NCBI GenBank assembly: GCA_947493255.1
Contig: CANLQK010000002.1
Coordinates: 1-64,000 of the forward strand
Direction: 5' to 3'
DNA: 64,000 nt
From: an uncultured Paracoccaceae bacterium
Lineage (GTDB): Bacteria > Pseudomonadota > Alphaproteobacteria > Rhodobacterales > Rhodobacteraceae
Numbering within the stretch: the first letter of the stretch is position 1; each line of letters opens with the position of its first letter. The notes beneath the pieces are model-generated. The model was not told the origin of the DNA. It saw only the letters and a program-made list of their open reading frames with translations, and ran no database searches. Positions 38,190 to 47,868 of the stretch are shown here, piece by piece. The position numbers and the translations under genes were made by a program.

Positions 38190-38689
38190 GCGTCAAGGTC
38201 TTTCGGGACGATGAAATTAACAACTTGGGCCGACCGGGGAACCGCGTCGGCCCAATTGTTTATGGGGAAGTCGCAGACCAACGTCGCGCAGGTCGGGTAG
38301 TCAAGGAACCGGCTATGTTTGGGCGCCTGTGCGACGATATCTTCTGCGAAGAATGCGATTCCAGGGTTGTGAGCGACCAACATCACAGTTGCCCCCTCAG
38401 CGCGCTGTAGGACGTTTAGAAGCGCCCCTGGTGCGCCATGATACATTTTGGGGACGGTTGTAACCGCTGGGGCAGTTCCGAGCGCGTCTACGATGATGTT
38501 AGTTGTTTCCAAAGTGCGGGCTGCATCGCTGGTATAGATCGCGTCCGGTACATAGCCGTTCGAGCGCAACCAGTTGCCAATGGCCGCGGTAGCGGTGCGC
38601 CCACGGTCATGTAGCGTGCGCGCGTGATCGTCGAAGGGGGCGTCCCAGCTGGATTTCGCATGGCGGATGAGGATCAAGCGTTTTGTCAT
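38186..38689 (-). CDS. SixA-like phosphohistidine phosphatase
   Basis: A 167-residue histidine-phosphatase-fold protein starting [16 protein letters not shown] (RHG-type catalytic His); the second His lies in [10 protein letters not shown]. The ATG at 38689 is chosen because a longer frame lies in the upstream gene. It overlaps the preceding ferredoxin-like gene by four bases. E. coli SixA dephosphorylates HPt domains or the nitrogen PTS; the target here is unknown. Confidence 0.85.
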   Translation of the reverse strand: MTKRLILIRHAKSSWDAPFDDHARTLHDRGRTATAAIGNWLRSNGYVPDAIYTSDAARTLETTNIIVDALGTAPAVTTVPKMYHGAPGALLNVLQRAEGATVMLVAHNPGIAFFAEDIVAQAPKHSRFLDYPTCATLVCDFPINNWADAVPRSAQVVNFIVPKDLDA

Positions 38690-39306
38690 GTCGGGTGAAA
38701 GGCCTTCATATGGAATGCGGTTTGTTCGGGGTCGCGCGGGTAAGACTGGCTGACAGGGCACGCCATACGAACGCGGCAACCTGATTGGCAGGTCGAGTCT
38801 GTGTTGATGTGCGATTTGCAGGCTGGCACATCATAGTTTTCAGCGCTTAGAGCATTTACGGGGCAGGCGGCTAGGCAGGGCTGTTCATCGCAGGTCACAC
38901 AGGGATTGGCAGCTGGCGCGGGCAGGTCGATAACGCGATCGAATACTAGGGCCCCGCGATATGATACCAGCAACCCCGCCTCTTTGTGGACCAAGAGGCC
39001 CACAGGGCTTTGCCATGCTTCCCCGCTCCGCAGTGCCCAAGAGATGAAGGGATGAAAAGGTGGCCCTCCAAACGGAAAGACAGGAACAGCCCCTGTCACA
39101 TAACCAAGTGCTGTAATCGCCCAGCTGGACCATGCGTCCAATGGATCAGGAGCCCCACGTTTGAATTCGGGGCGGTTTGAAACATAGGTCCAAAAGCCTG
39201 GTTCTAATGGTCCAAGTAGAATTGTGGTCTGGCCATCGTCGTGAAAGCCACCCAACGGGGCCAAATGCAACGCCGCTGCGGCGTCCGTAATTCGGCTGAA
39301 CGTCAA
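38686..39306 (-). CDS. Ferredoxin-like protein
   Basis: A 206-residue protein with a C-terminal iron-sulphur-like pattern [18 protein letters not shown] and a second cluster-like part [22 protein letters not shown]. It resembles a 4Fe-4S ferredoxin fold with an unidentified N-terminal half, like proteins often placed after argB in Rhodobacterales. The start is a TTG in a TTGA overlap with argB; an alternative start cannot be excluded. Confidence 0.7.
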   Translation of the reverse strand: MTFSRITDAAAALHLAPLGGFHDDGQTTILLGPLEPGFWTYVSNRPEFKRGAPDPLDAWSSWAITALGYVTGAVPVFPFGGPPFHPFISWALRSGEAWQSPVGLLVHKEAGLLVSYRGALVFDRVIDLPAPAANPCVTCDEQPCLAACPVNALSAENYDVPACKSHINTDSTCQSGCRVRMACPVSQSYPRDPEQTAFHMKAFHPT

Positions 39307-40169
39307 CGAGCAGTCCGAATGATTGACCCCGCACCGTGGTCAGTGAACAATTCCAGAAGACACGCATTTGGTGCACGTCCATCCAAGATTACCGCGGCTC
39401 GAACGCCGCCTTCTAATGCATCCAGACAGGTTTGGGTCTTTGGGATCATGCCACCGGCAATGATGCCATCTTTGGTCAACTCTGCAACCTGCGTGTCTGT
39501 AAGGTCGGTCAAAACGTTCTTGTTTGCATCCATGACACCGGCCACATCGGTCAAAAGCAGCAACCGGTCTGCGTTTAATGCAGCCGCAATGGCCCCTGCG
39601 GCCGTATCCCCGTTCACGTTCAATGTTTCACCATTTCGACCGGCACCCAAAGGTGCAATCACAGGTATGGTGTTGGCATCAAACAGGGTCGTCAAAACAC
39701 TGGGGTCCATGTCGGCAGGGGTGCCGACCAAGCCCAGTTCGGGGACATCCTGATCACAGATCATCAGATTGGCGTCTTTACCAGACAAACCGACAGCACG
39801 CCCGCCTTGCCGGTTGATCGCATTGACGATCCATTTGTTAACGCGGCCGGACAATACCATTTCGACAACTTCAACGGTGGCTTTGTCTGTCACACGTTTA
39901 CCGTTTACGAATTCGGATTTGATGTCCAACTTGTCCAACATTTCGTTGATCATGGGGCCGCCACCGTGGACGATTACGGGGTTCACTCCCACATGCTGCA
40001 TCAACACTATGTCACGGGCAAAATCTTCCATGGCCTCTTCCGAGGACATGGCGTGGCCACCCAATTTGATCACAACAATCGCGTCGTTGTAACGTTGCAG
40101 GTAGGGTAGGGCTGCGCTGAGCGTAGCGGCGGTGGCGATCCAATCGCGGTTCATGTCTTGCTTTCTCAT
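39303..40169 (-). CDS. argB: Acetylglutamate kinase
   Basis: A 288-residue kinase for the second step of arginine synthesis. [10 protein letters not shown] and [12 protein letters not shown] are the phosphate-binding loops, and [16 protein letters not shown] the nucleotide site. The ATG at 40169 or the in-frame ATG at 40154 may be the start. It is a typical neighbour of engB and MOSC in this order. Confidence 0.95.
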   Translation of the reverse strand: MRKQDMNRDWIATAATLSAALPYLQRYNDAIVVIKLGGHAMSSEEAMEDFARDIVLMQHVGVNPVIVHGGGPMINEMLDKLDIKSEFVNGKRVTDKATVEVVEMVLSGRVNKWIVNAINRQGGRAVGLSGKDANLMICDQDVPELGLVGTPADMDPSVLTTLFDANTIPVIAPLGAGRNGETLNVNGDTAAGAIAAALNADRLLLLTDVAGVMDANKNVLTDLTDTQVAELTKDGIIAGGMIPKTQTCLDALEGGVRAAVILDGRAPNACLLELFTDHGAGSIIRTAR

Positions 40170-40183
40170 CTGTCTTCTCGCGG

Positions 40184-40834
40184 TCAGTCTATCCCTGCGA
40201 TGATTGCACGCAACGTTTCAATGCCTTCGCCCTTTTCAGACGATGTAAGAACCAATTCAGGGTAGGCTGCAGGGTGTTTCGAGAGTTTTTCACGCACCTG
40301 CGCGAGAACTTTATCCAGATCGCCCTTCTTCAATTTATCGGTTTTTGTCATCACGCATTGGAATGTGACAGCCGAACTGCTGAGCAACGCCATGATTTCT
40401 TCATCGACAGCTTTAACGCCGTGACGTGCATCAACCAGCACGAATGCGCGGCGCAATGTAACACGGCCGCGCAGGTAGCTTTTCAACAAGCGTTGCCATT
40501 TCTCAACGACGGGCAGCGGTGCATTGGCGTAACCATAGCCCGGAAGGTCGACGAGGAAGTGGCTTTCGCCAACAGTGAAATAGTTGATCTCTTGCGTCCG
40601 GCCCGGTGTGTTTGACGCGCGTGCCAATCCCTTACGGCCGGTCAACGCGTTGATCAGGCTGGATTTACCAACGTTGGAACGACCTGCAAAACAAACCTCG
40701 GGCCGGTCGGGGTCTGGTAGCCCACTCATCGCGACGACACCTTTTACGAACTCGGTTTCACCCGCAAACATTTTGCGGCCAACCTCACGGATCGTATCAT
40801 CAGGCGCTTCGGCTATTGGAAAAGGTAGCTGCAT
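40184..40834 (-). CDS. engB: Ribosome biogenesis GTPase EngB (YihA/YsxC)
   Basis: A 216-residue GTPase with G1 [10 protein letters not shown]3 DLPGYGYAN and G4 TKTD motifs. It helps 50S assembly. It sits between the MOSC gene (stop adjacent to its start) and argB. Confidence 0.95.
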   Translation of the reverse strand: MQLPFPIAEAPDDTIREVGRKMFAGETEFVKGVVAMSGLPDPDRPEVCFAGRSNVGKSSLINALTGRKGLARASNTPGRTQEINYFTVGESHFLVDLPGYGYANAPLPVVEKWQRLLKSYLRGRVTLRRAFVLVDARHGVKAVDEEIMALLSSSAVTFQCVMTKTDKLKKGDLDKVLAQVREKLSKHPAAYPELVLTSSEKGEGIETLRAIIAGID

Positions 40835-41590
40835 TTATAGAACCTCGTAGCTATCGCCGACATCGATCGTGCCGCCGGATTTGACGATTGCGTAAACGCC
40901 AAAATATTGGTGATCCCAACCATCGCGCAAAGCGCCCAATGTGTCCACATCACGCTGGCCCGTTTCAGGGTTGGCAGCGGTTGCCATGCATCGCTGAATG
41001 GGTTCCTTTACCGTCAAAACAGTGGATCCAATGCGCAGGTCCTTCCCGACCCAGTCATTTTCGCTCCATGCCTTAGTTCCATCCAGCCAAATATTTCCGC
41101 GCCAACGCTCATGGGCCAAAGCATGTCCAAGTTGCGTCTCGACAGCTGCATGACTGGCCTTCGTCATGATTGAAATGGAGGGGTAGTCGCTGTCAGTCAT
41201 TCCACGGGGGGCCGACGTGACCAAAGTTTTTGGCTGACGTTTTTCCGGTGGGCACAGTGGCGTTACCCATTCGATGAACTGTGGGACTTCATCCGGATTA
41301 GACGGGTTGAATGAAAATTTGGGGCGGTCGACATGTGACAACGTCATCTGCCCCGAGGCCTCGTCAAACGTTGTCCAGATACCGGCTAGGGAAGGCGTTG
41401 CGACGGTAATCATAAAGTTCCGACACATGACCCATTGGGGGTCATGTGCCGTAAACTTGGTTGCCTCGTGGGTCACAGCCCAATGACGGTCCCATGGCAT
41501 CGATTGACCGGCTTTCAGATCAACCGAATTTAGCGCCTCACGACCGTGGCTTTTGATCGGGTGCCGCCAAAGTTCAGCGACGCTGCCCAT
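40835..41590 (-). CDS. MOSC-domain protein
   Basis: A 251-residue protein with an N-terminal beta-barrel (VAELWRHPIKSHGREAL, MPWDRHWAV) and a MOSC core (GNIWLDGTKAWSEND, CMATAANPETGQRD, with the conserved Cys). MOSC domains carry sulphur or molybdenum-cofactor chemistry; substrate unknown. The ATG shares one base with the yidC stop (TAATG). Confidence 0.88.
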   Translation of the reverse strand: MGSVAELWRHPIKSHGREALNSVDLKAGQSMPWDRHWAVTHEATKFTAHDPQWVMCRNFMITVATPSLAGIWTTFDEASGQMTLSHVDRPKFSFNPSNPDEVPQFIEWVTPLCPPEKRQPKTLVTSAPRGMTDSDYPSISIMTKASHAAVETQLGHALAHERWRGNIWLDGTKAWSENDWVGKDLRIGSTVLTVKEPIQRCMATAANPETGQRDVDTLGALRDGWDHQYFGVYAIVKSGGTIDVGDSYEVL

Positions 41591-43371
41591 TACTTCGCAT
41601 CCGGTTTGTTTCTGCCCAAGATATTTCCAAATACGTCAGGTTTGACGCCTTGGCTGCGCATGATCAGGTACTGTTGTGTAAACGTGATCGTGTTGTTCGC
41701 GATCCAGTACAGAACCAACCCGCTGGCAAAGCTGCCAAGCATGAACATGAAGATCCAAGGCATCCAAGCAATGATCATTTTCTGTGTTGGTTCTGTGGGG
41801 GCAGGATTCAACTTTTGCTGCATCCACATGGAAATACCAAGAATGATTGGCATGATCCCGATGAAGATCAACGACAAGAAGCTTTCCGGGGCAGGTGCGT
41901 CCCAAGGAAGTAGTCCGAACAAGTTGAACAGTGACGATGGGTCTGGTGCACTTAAATCGTTGATCCAGCCAAGCCATGGGGCGTGGCGCAATTCGATCGT
42001 GACGAAGATCACTTTGTAGAGCGAAAAGAAGATCGGGATCTGCATCAAGATTGGCAGGCAGCCAGACGCAGGATTGACTTTATTCGTCTTGTACAGCTCC
42101 ATCATGCCCTTCTGGAGCTTCTCACGATCATCGCCAGCGGCTTCTTTGAGCTTTTCCATTTGCGGCTGTAGTTCGCGCATTTTCGCCATGGAAACGAACG
42201 ACTTATAGGCCAGCGGCAACAGAAGCGCTTTGATGATGAGGGTCAAGCCAATGATCGCCCAGCCCATGTTCCCGATTAGCCCGTTGAGCCAGTGCAGTAC
42301 TGCGAAAATCGGTTTTGTGAGGAAGAAGAACCAACCCCAATCGATGCTGTCGAGGAAACGATCAATGCCCAGATCGTTCTGGTAAGACCGGATAACGTCC
42401 CATTCCTGTGCGCCGGCAAAGAACTGTGAATTTGCATTTACAGAACCACCAGCAGGAACTGTCACAACAGGATATACTGTTTCGACCTGATAAATGTCGT
42501 TGGCGAACCGAGCGGTGGAACGGAACTCACGACCGGGTGTCGGGATCAGGGCTGTCATCCAGTATTGGTCAGAGAAGCCGATCCAACCGTTTTCTTCGAC
42601 CTCTACACGACCTTCTTCAGTCGAAAGGTCAGGCATATCGTCATAGTTGATCTCTTCCATCGACCCATCGGACATCCGGACAACGCCTTCGTGTTGGATG
42701 AAAAAGCCGATCTGATAGGGTTCACCATGCCGCGCAACCAATCCGTAGGGGCGCAGCGCAATGTCGGCACCGGTTGTGTTTTCAACGGATTGCGTGACGG
42801 TAAAGAGGTAGTCTTCATCGACTGAGAACGTTTTGCGGAAAACGAGGCCGGCATTGTTGTCCCAGAGCAAGGTAATGTCGCTCTCTGGTGTGAGAGACGT
42901 GCCGGATTCGAGCTGCCATTCCGTGGACGCGCCCGGAACTTGGTCAGCCGTGGCGCCAACAGCAGGAACCCAACCGTGCAGCGCGTAGTAGGGGGCTTCT
43001 GTCCCGATAGGGGCCAGCAGGCGGACAAGTTCGGACCCTTCTTCAAGGGTTTGATTATATCCTTTAAGGCTTAGGTCATCGATGCGACCGCCAGTCAGCG
43101 ACAAAGAACCCGTCAAATCAGGGGAGTCGATTTCAACCCGCTCTGTTTCACCGACGGCATCTTCGACTGACTGAGGGGCGAGCAGCGACGCCGCCAGCTC
43201 TTCGCTTTGCGTATCTGCATCAACCTGCAAGATGGTGCCGTCCGCAGCGACGATTTCGTCAGGAGCTGCCGCTTCTTGTACATCGGCGGGTGGGAATAAG
43301 ACAAACCACACCAGAATAACAAGAAAGCTAAGGGCCGTAGCAAGGATAAGATTTTTGTTCTGGTCGTCCAT
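41590..43371 (-). CDS. yidC: Membrane protein insertase YidC
   Basis: A 593-residue insertase. TM1 near the start (LILATALSFLVILVWFVLFP), a large periplasmic beta-domain (residues about 70-355) and the C-terminal insertase core with the hydrophilic-groove Arg region (LPLAYKSFVSMAKM) and NPASGCLPILMQIPIFFSLY. It inserts proteins with or without SecYEG. It is the next gene after yidD and ttcA in the rpmH-rnpA cluster. Confidence 0.97.
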   Translation of the reverse strand: MDDQNKNLILATALSFLVILVWFVLFPPADVQEAAAPDEIVAADGTILQVDADTQSEELAASLLAPQSVEDAVGETERVEIDSPDLTGSLSLTGGRIDDLSLKGYNQTLEEGSELVRLLAPIGTEAPYYALHGWVPAVGATADQVPGASTEWQLESGTSLTPESDITLLWDNNAGLVFRKTFSVDEDYLFTVTQSVENTTGADIALRPYGLVARHGEPYQIGFFIQHEGVVRMSDGSMEEINYDDMPDLSTEEGRVEVEENGWIGFSDQYWMTALIPTPGREFRSTARFANDIYQVETVYPVVTVPAGGSVNANSQFFAGAQEWDVIRSYQNDLGIDRFLDSIDWGWFFFLTKPIFAVLHWLNGLIGNMGWAIIGLTLIIKALLLPLAYKSFVSMAKMRELQPQMEKLKEAAGDDREKLQKGMMELYKTNKVNPASGCLPILMQIPIFFSLYKVIFVTIELRHAPWLGWINDLSAPDPSSLFNLFGLLPWDAPAPESFLSLIFIGIMPIILGISMWMQQKLNPAPTEPTQKMIIAWMPWIFMFMLGSFASGLVLYWIANNTITFTQQYLIMRSQGVKPDVFGNILGRNKPDAK

Positions 43372-43706
43372 TGAAGTCGCCTGAATCCATTTGAAATGTC
43401 AGACGGGTTCAACAGGGCGCTGGCCTAAAGGTCAAGGCTTTTCGCCTTGTTTATCGGCAAAATGCGTCTTGGAGGTGGCTAAGGGTTAGCCTGCACGCTT
43501 TGCAAGAACGATTGGTTTGGTTGATTGAGCGAAAAATGCGTTGGCCCATTAGAGGGTTTCTCGAATTTTCACCGGTCGTGCAATTTGGAAGCCTTGTGCA
43601 TCGTGGCAGCCTAAGTTTCGCATTGTGTCCCGTTCAGCGCGCGTTTCAACGCCTCCGACACACGGAAAGCTCGCGGCCGGCTTTTCGAGAGTGCCGTACA
43701 CTGAAG
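43372..43706. other. Intergenic region between ttcA and yidC
   Basis: 335 bases between the ttcA stop and the yidC start. No gene, RNA or terminator is recognised. A short plus-strand frame (43500-43751) has no family features and overlaps the ttcA end, so it is not called. A yidC promoter is likely inside but not identified. Confidence 0.5.
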
Positions 43707-44582
43707 TTAATCTTGCGGGTCTTTGCCGCTGACGGCTTCGCCAGTGGTTAGCCCTTTGAAATCGAAGATTTTAGGATCCAGCAAGTGAGACGGACGGGTG
43801 TTTGTTAGTGCGCGAAACATCTTTTGCCGCCGCCCAGGTGCATTTGTTTCCCATTGATCCAACATGGCCTTGATTTGCTGACGTTGAAGCCCGTCTTGTG
43901 ATCCGCAAAGATCACAAGGGATAATAGGATACCCCATTGAGGAACTGAATTTTTCACAGTCAACTTCGGCTACATGCGCAAGTGGTCGATAGAGGAAGAG
44001 GTCGCCTTCCTCGTTCACGAGCTTAGGAGGCATCGTCGCCAACCGCGACCCGTGAAACATGTTCATCATGAAGGTTTCCAGAATATCGTCGCGATGATGA
44101 CCCAACACAACAGCACTGCACCCTTCCTCGCGGGCAATTCTGTAAAGGTTTCCGCGTCGCAAGCGCGAACAAAGCGCGCAGAATGTCCGTCCGGCAGGGA
44201 CCTTATCTATCACGATGGAATAGGTGTCCTGATATTCGATTCTGTGTGGCACCCCCATGTCCTCAAGGAACTTGGGTAAAACCGTTGCTGGGAAATTAGG
44301 TTGCCCTTGGTCAAGGTTGCAGGCCAACAAGTCGACGGGCAATAACCCGCGCCATTGTAGCTCGTGTAACACAGCCAAAAGCGTGTAACTGTCTTTCCCG
44401 CCTGACAAGCACACCAGCCATTTCGGGCGCTGGTCGCCGTCCTTGCCAGTTGGCTCGATCATCCCATATTGCTCGATCGCCTCTCGCGTGTTCTGAACGA
44501 TCCGCTTGCGGAGTTTCTTGAACTCGGTGGTTTTGGGGGCACCGTAAAATAGGGGGTGAATATCGTCTGCATCATCTAACAT
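43707..44582 (-). CDS. ttcA: tRNA 2-thiocytidine synthase TtcA
   Basis: A 291-residue protein with the PP-loop [12 protein letters not shown], the CALC pair in [10 protein letters not shown] and the CDLC pair in [10 protein letters not shown]. These bind an Fe-S cluster and adenylate C32 of tRNAs for thiolation. It lies between yidD and yidC, where it is a slightly unusual addition to the conserved cluster. Confidence 0.95.
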   Translation of the reverse strand: MLDDADDIHPLFYGAPKTTEFKKLRKRIVQNTREAIEQYGMIEPTGKDGDQRPKWLVCLSGGKDSYTLLAVLHELQWRGLLPVDLLACNLDQGQPNFPATVLPKFLEDMGVPHRIEYQDTYSIVIDKVPAGRTFCALCSRLRRGNLYRIAREEGCSAVVLGHHRDDILETFMMNMFHGSRLATMPPKLVNEEGDLFLYRPLAHVAEVDCEKFSSSMGYPIIPCDLCGSQDGLQRQQIKAMLDQWETNAPGRRQKMFRALTNTRPSHLLDPKIFDFKGLTTGEAVSGKDPQD

Positions 44583-44630
44583 GAACGTTCAGATACATGT
44601 GCCAGAACGGCGAGACAAGGATCGCTCTGT

Positions 44631-44852
44631 TTAGTCCGGAACGTTGTCCGTGCCGGACCCGCCCCAAGGATTGCAACGCGCAATGCGGCGTGCGGCCAGA
44701 ATCGTTCCTTTTACGCCGCCGTGCTTGCGCAATGCTTCCATCGCATAGGCCGAACAGGTCGGGTGATAGCGACAGTTGTGCCCAACCCAAGGGGAGAACA
44801 CGGCGCGGTAAAAACGGACGGGTAAGGACATGACAAAGGCGAAAGGTGTCAT
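44631..44852 (-). CDS. yidD: Membrane insertion factor YidD
   Basis: A 73-residue protein with HNCRYHPTCSAYAMEAL, the conserved Cys/Tyr pattern of YidD, and RIARCNPWGGSG. It helps YidC-dependent insertion. The start is the ATG of an ATGA overlap with rnpA; an ATG seven codons inside is also possible. Confidence 0.93.
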   Translation of the reverse strand: MTPFAFVMSLPVRFYRAVFSPWVGHNCRYHPTCSAYAMEALRKHGGVKGTILAARRIARCNPWGGSGTDNVPD

Positions 44853-45238
44853 GACAATTTTTTCAACGCTTTTGCGAGGTCTGCGCGCAGGTCTTCGAAA
44901 GATCTGTTTGCCGTTACATCGCGCTTGCCGATCAGGACATAGTCATGCCCCGGTTGGGCGAGCGCCGGAAGATCAAGGCGGGCAATTTCGCGCAGTCGCC
45001 GTTTCGCGCGATTGCGAGCAACGGCATTACCGACCTTCTTTGAACACGTGAAACCGACGCCAACAGTCGGATCCTCATCGCAGCGATTGCGCATTTGCAC
45101 AGTTAGACCGGATCCTGTCTGATATCGCGCTTTGGACGCGGCAGTGAACTCTGCGCGTTTCTTTAGAATGCGCAGACGAGCAAAAACCGCCGTAGGCTGT
45201 GCCTCGGCGGTTTCCGTATCTGTTAGACGCGAAGCCAT
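44849..45238 (-). CDS. rnpA: Ribonuclease P protein component
   Basis: About 129 residues from the ATG at 45238. FTCSKKVGNAVARNRAKRRLREI is the RNA-binding signature. It assists the RNase P RNA in tRNA 5' maturation. Longer frames upstream cover rpmH and are rejected. Confidence 0.95.
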   Translation of the reverse strand: MASRLTDTETAEAQPTAVFARLRILKKRAEFTAASKARYQTGSGLTVQMRNRCDEDPTVGVGFTCSKKVGNAVARNRAKRRLREIARLDLPALAQPGHDYVLIGKRDVTANRSFEDLRADLAKALKKLS

Positions 45239-45255
45239 CAGACCCCGCAGCGCAC

Positions 45256-45390
45256 TTATGCGCTGAGTTCTTTGCGACCCTTCGCACGACGTGCGTTCAG
45301 GATCTTGCGGCCAGCTTTGGTGGCCATACGTGCGCGGAAACCGTGACGGTTCTTGCGAACGCGGTTGGAAGGCTGAAATGTACGCTTCAT
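45256..45390 (-). CDS. rpmH: 50S ribosomal protein L34 (bL34)
   Basis: A 44-residue protein, [18 protein letters not shown] ... GRKELSA. It is very basic and stays in the 50S near the tunnel exit. It starts the conserved rpmH-rnpA-yidD-yidC string and is separated from rnpA by 17 bases. AGAGACGCC lies just before its ATG. Confidence 0.97.
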   Translation of the reverse strand: MKRTFQPSNRVRKNRHGFRARMATKAGRKILNARRAKGRKELSA

Positions 45391-45695
45391 GGCGTCTCTC
45401 CGGTTTTGGGGGGCGAACCTCATAGAGATTCGAGCCCGTCTTTATCTCGAAGCCCGTGCAATAGGGGGGTTCTGTGTGCCTGTCAACGCGACCAAGCCGG
45501 AAATTCTGCAACATTCACACTTTCTCTACATGTGAATTGTTACAGACCTAACCGGAAGTGCAACAAACGGTGGTCAATTGATCACCAACAATCAACGGAC
45601 CGTGATATGGGTATCAGGAAGCACGTGGATCGTCCATTTAGAGTGCAACACAATACAAAACCTAGCACCACTTGGCGATATAGGACTTCAAGTAA
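45391..45695. other. Intergenic region between rpmH and TVP38 gene
   Basis: 305 bases between divergent genes. The minus-strand side holds the rpmH promoter (45458-45486). The rest shows only A+T-rich spacer and no gene; a TVP38-gene promoter is not clear. Confidence 0.55.
45458..45486 (-). promoter_or_regulatory. Promoter of the rpmH-rnpA cluster
   Basis: On the minus strand TTGACA (45486-45481), a 17-base spacer and TATTGC (45463-45458), about 65 bases before the rpmH start. A near-consensus sigma-70 layout. Confidence 0.7.
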
Positions 45696-46430
45696 ATGAA
45701 TGATTTGACGGATAAAAAGGCACCAAACTCACTGTTACGGAGGTTGCCGATTATTGTAATCGGGGTCGTGGCCGTTATGGGGGCGTATTTTTTGCGCGAT
45801 TATCTAAGTTTTGATGCATTGGCGCAAAACCGCGAAACCCTGATCGAATTTCGGGATTCGAATTATCTGCTGACAGTTGTCGCGTTTATCGCGATCTATA
45901 CGGTGGTCGTTGCTTTCTCATTGCCAGGGGCGGCGATTCTTACTTTGACGGGCGGCTTCTTGTTCGCGACCTTCCCGGGGTTCCTATTCAACGTTATTGC
46001 GGCCACGATGGGTGCGACCGCAATTTTCCAGGCTGCCCGCTGGGGGTTTGGCAAGCAACTGGGCGCAAAGTTGGAAGGTTCAGAGGGTATCACTAAAACG
46101 ATCAAAGATGGAATCGATGAAAATCAGTGGTCCATGTTGTTTCTTATTCGTTTGGTTCCAGCTGTTCCGTTTTTTCTGGCGAACCTAATCCCTTCCTTCT
46201 TAGAAGTACCTTTGCGCCGTTTCGTGATTTCGACCTTCTTTGGGATCATCCCGGGCTCGATTGTTTACACGTCTGTTGGCGCTGGGCTTGGCGAGGTGTT
46301 TGCTGCGGGTGAAACGCCGAACCTTGGCATTATTTTCGAACCTCATATTCTGTTCCCAATCCTTGGGCTGTGCGCTCTTGCTGCATTGCCAATTCTGTTA
46401 AAGGCCGTTCGCGGTAAGAAAGGTCTGTAA
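45696..46430 (+). CDS. TVP38/TMEM64-family membrane protein
   Basis: A 244-residue protein with six hydrophobic segments and the FLARFIPFVRT-like core FLIRLVPAVPFFLANLIPSFL. TVP38/DedA-type proteins act in membrane homeostasis. It lies two bases upstream of an FAD oxidoreductase gene, a pairing seen in other proteobacteria. The substrate is unknown. Confidence 0.88.
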   Translation: MNDLTDKKAPNSLLRRLPIIVIGVVAVMGAYFLRDYLSFDALAQNRETLIEFRDSNYLLTVVAFIAIYTVVVAFSLPGAAILTLTGGFLFATFPGFLFNVIAATMGATAIFQAARWGFGKQLGAKLEGSEGITKTIKDGIDENQWSMLFLIRLVPAVPFFLANLIPSFLEVPLRRFVISTFFGIIPGSIVYTSVGAGLGEVFAAGETPNLGIIFEPHILFPILGLCALAALPILLKAVRGKKGL

Positions 46431-46432
46431 TT

Positions 46433-47848
46433 ATGACACGTATCAAGACTGACATTTGCATTATTGGCGCAGGGTCCGGTGGGCTGAGTATTGCTGCGGG
46501 TGCGTCGCAGATGGGCGCAAAGGTTGTTCTTCTTGAAGGGCACCTTATGGGCGGCGATTGTTTGAATTTTGGCTGTGTTCCGTCAAAGGCTCTCATCGCT
46601 GCTGGTAAGCAGGCCTATGCAATGGGGAATACAGGCGATCTGGGGGTGAAAGCTGTTAACCCTGATATCGATTATGCCGCTGCCAAAGACCACGTGCGCA
46701 AGGTCATCGACACTATCGCGCCGGTAGACAGTCAGGAACGGTTCGAAGGGTTCGGCGTTCAAGTGATCCGCGAGTTCGGCCGGTTCATCTCGGAAACCGA
46801 GGTCCAAGCAGGTGAACATGTCATCGAGGCACGCCGTTTTGTGATCGCCACGGGCTCAGGCCCGTTTGTACCGCCAATCCCAGGGTTGGATACGGTTGAT
46901 GTTTACACAAACGAGAACATTTTTGACCTTCGTGATCGCCCAGACCATTTACTTGTAATTGGTGGCGGTCCCATCGGCATGGAAATGGCGCAAGCTCACC
47001 GCCGGCTAGGCTGCAAGGTGACTGTGATCGAAGGTATGAAGGCTATGGGGAATGACGACCCAGAGATGGCCGCGATCGTACTAGAGAAGCTGCGCGGCGA
47101 AGGTATCGAGATTATTGAAGGCGCATTGGCCGAAAAAGTTAGCAAAAGCGGCAAGGGCGTCACTGTGCATACGTCGCAGGGTGATTTCAAAGGATCACAC
47201 CTGCTGATGGCTGTGGGCCGTAAAGTGAACATTGATAAGTTGGATTTGGAAAAGGCCAACGTTGAGCACGACCGTGCGGTTAAAGTGGGGCCCGACCTTA
47301 GATCGATTACCAACAAGAAAGTGTATGCGGTCGGTGACGCGGCAGGGGGGCTGCAGTTCACTCATGTTGCTGGTTATCACGCTGGCGTCGTAATCCGGTC
47401 GATGTTGTTCGGATTGCCGAGTAAACAACGTACCGACCACATCCCATGGGCCACTTATACTGATCCAGAGCTGGCTCAGGTTGGTCTAACCGAGGCGCAA
47501 GCCAAAGAAAAGTTTGGCAGCAAACTGGAAGTCGTTCGTTTCCCGTATCATGAGAATGATCGCGCCATTGCCGAAGGTAAGACGACAGGCTTGATCAAGG
47601 TGATGGTCGTCAAGGGTCGCCCTGTCGGTGCGTCTATCGCTGGTGCGATGGCTGGAGAGCTCATTAGTATGTGGGCTATGGCCATTGCCAACAAAATGAA
47701 AATGTCAGCGATCGCCAGTACGGTGTTGCCCTACCCGACAGTTAGCGAGATTAATAAACGCGCTGCGGGTGCGTATTTTAGCCCACGGTTGTTTGAAAGC
47801 AGCACGGTCAAACGTGTCGTTGGTTTTGTCCAGCGCTGGTTACCCTAA
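46433..47848 (+). CDS. FAD-dependent pyridine nucleotide-disulphide oxidoreductase
   Basis: A 471-residue class-I oxidoreductase. The FAD motif is GAGSGGLSIAAGASQMG, the redox disulphide GGDCLNFGCVPSKAL (CxxxxC), the NAD motif IGGGPIGMEMAQ, and the C-terminal dimer interface holds the ATYTDPE element. It resembles dihydrolipoyl dehydrogenase and mercuric reductase but lacks a heavy-metal domain. It is probably co-transcribed with the TVP38 gene and the histidine kinase gene. Its real substrate is unknown. Confidence 0.9.
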   Translation: MTRIKTDICIIGAGSGGLSIAAGASQMGAKVVLLEGHLMGGDCLNFGCVPSKALIAAGKQAYAMGNTGDLGVKAVNPDIDYAAAKDHVRKVIDTIAPVDSQERFEGFGVQVIREFGRFISETEVQAGEHVIEARRFVIATGSGPFVPPIPGLDTVDVYTNENIFDLRDRPDHLLVIGGGPIGMEMAQAHRRLGCKVTVIEGMKAMGNDDPEMAAIVLEKLRGEGIEIIEGALAEKVSKSGKGVTVHTSQGDFKGSHLLMAVGRKVNIDKLDLEKANVEHDRAVKVGPDLRSITNKKVYAVGDAAGGLQFTHVAGYHAGVVIRSMLFGLPSKQRTDHIPWATYTDPELAQVGLTEAQAKEKFGSKLEVVRFPYHENDRAIAEGKTTGLIKVMVVKGRPVGASIAGAMAGELISMWAMAIANKMKMSAIASTVLPYPTVSEINKRAAGAYFSPRLFESSTVKRVVGFVQRWLP

Positions 47849-47868
47849 TAAAGAACGGACGGCGTAAT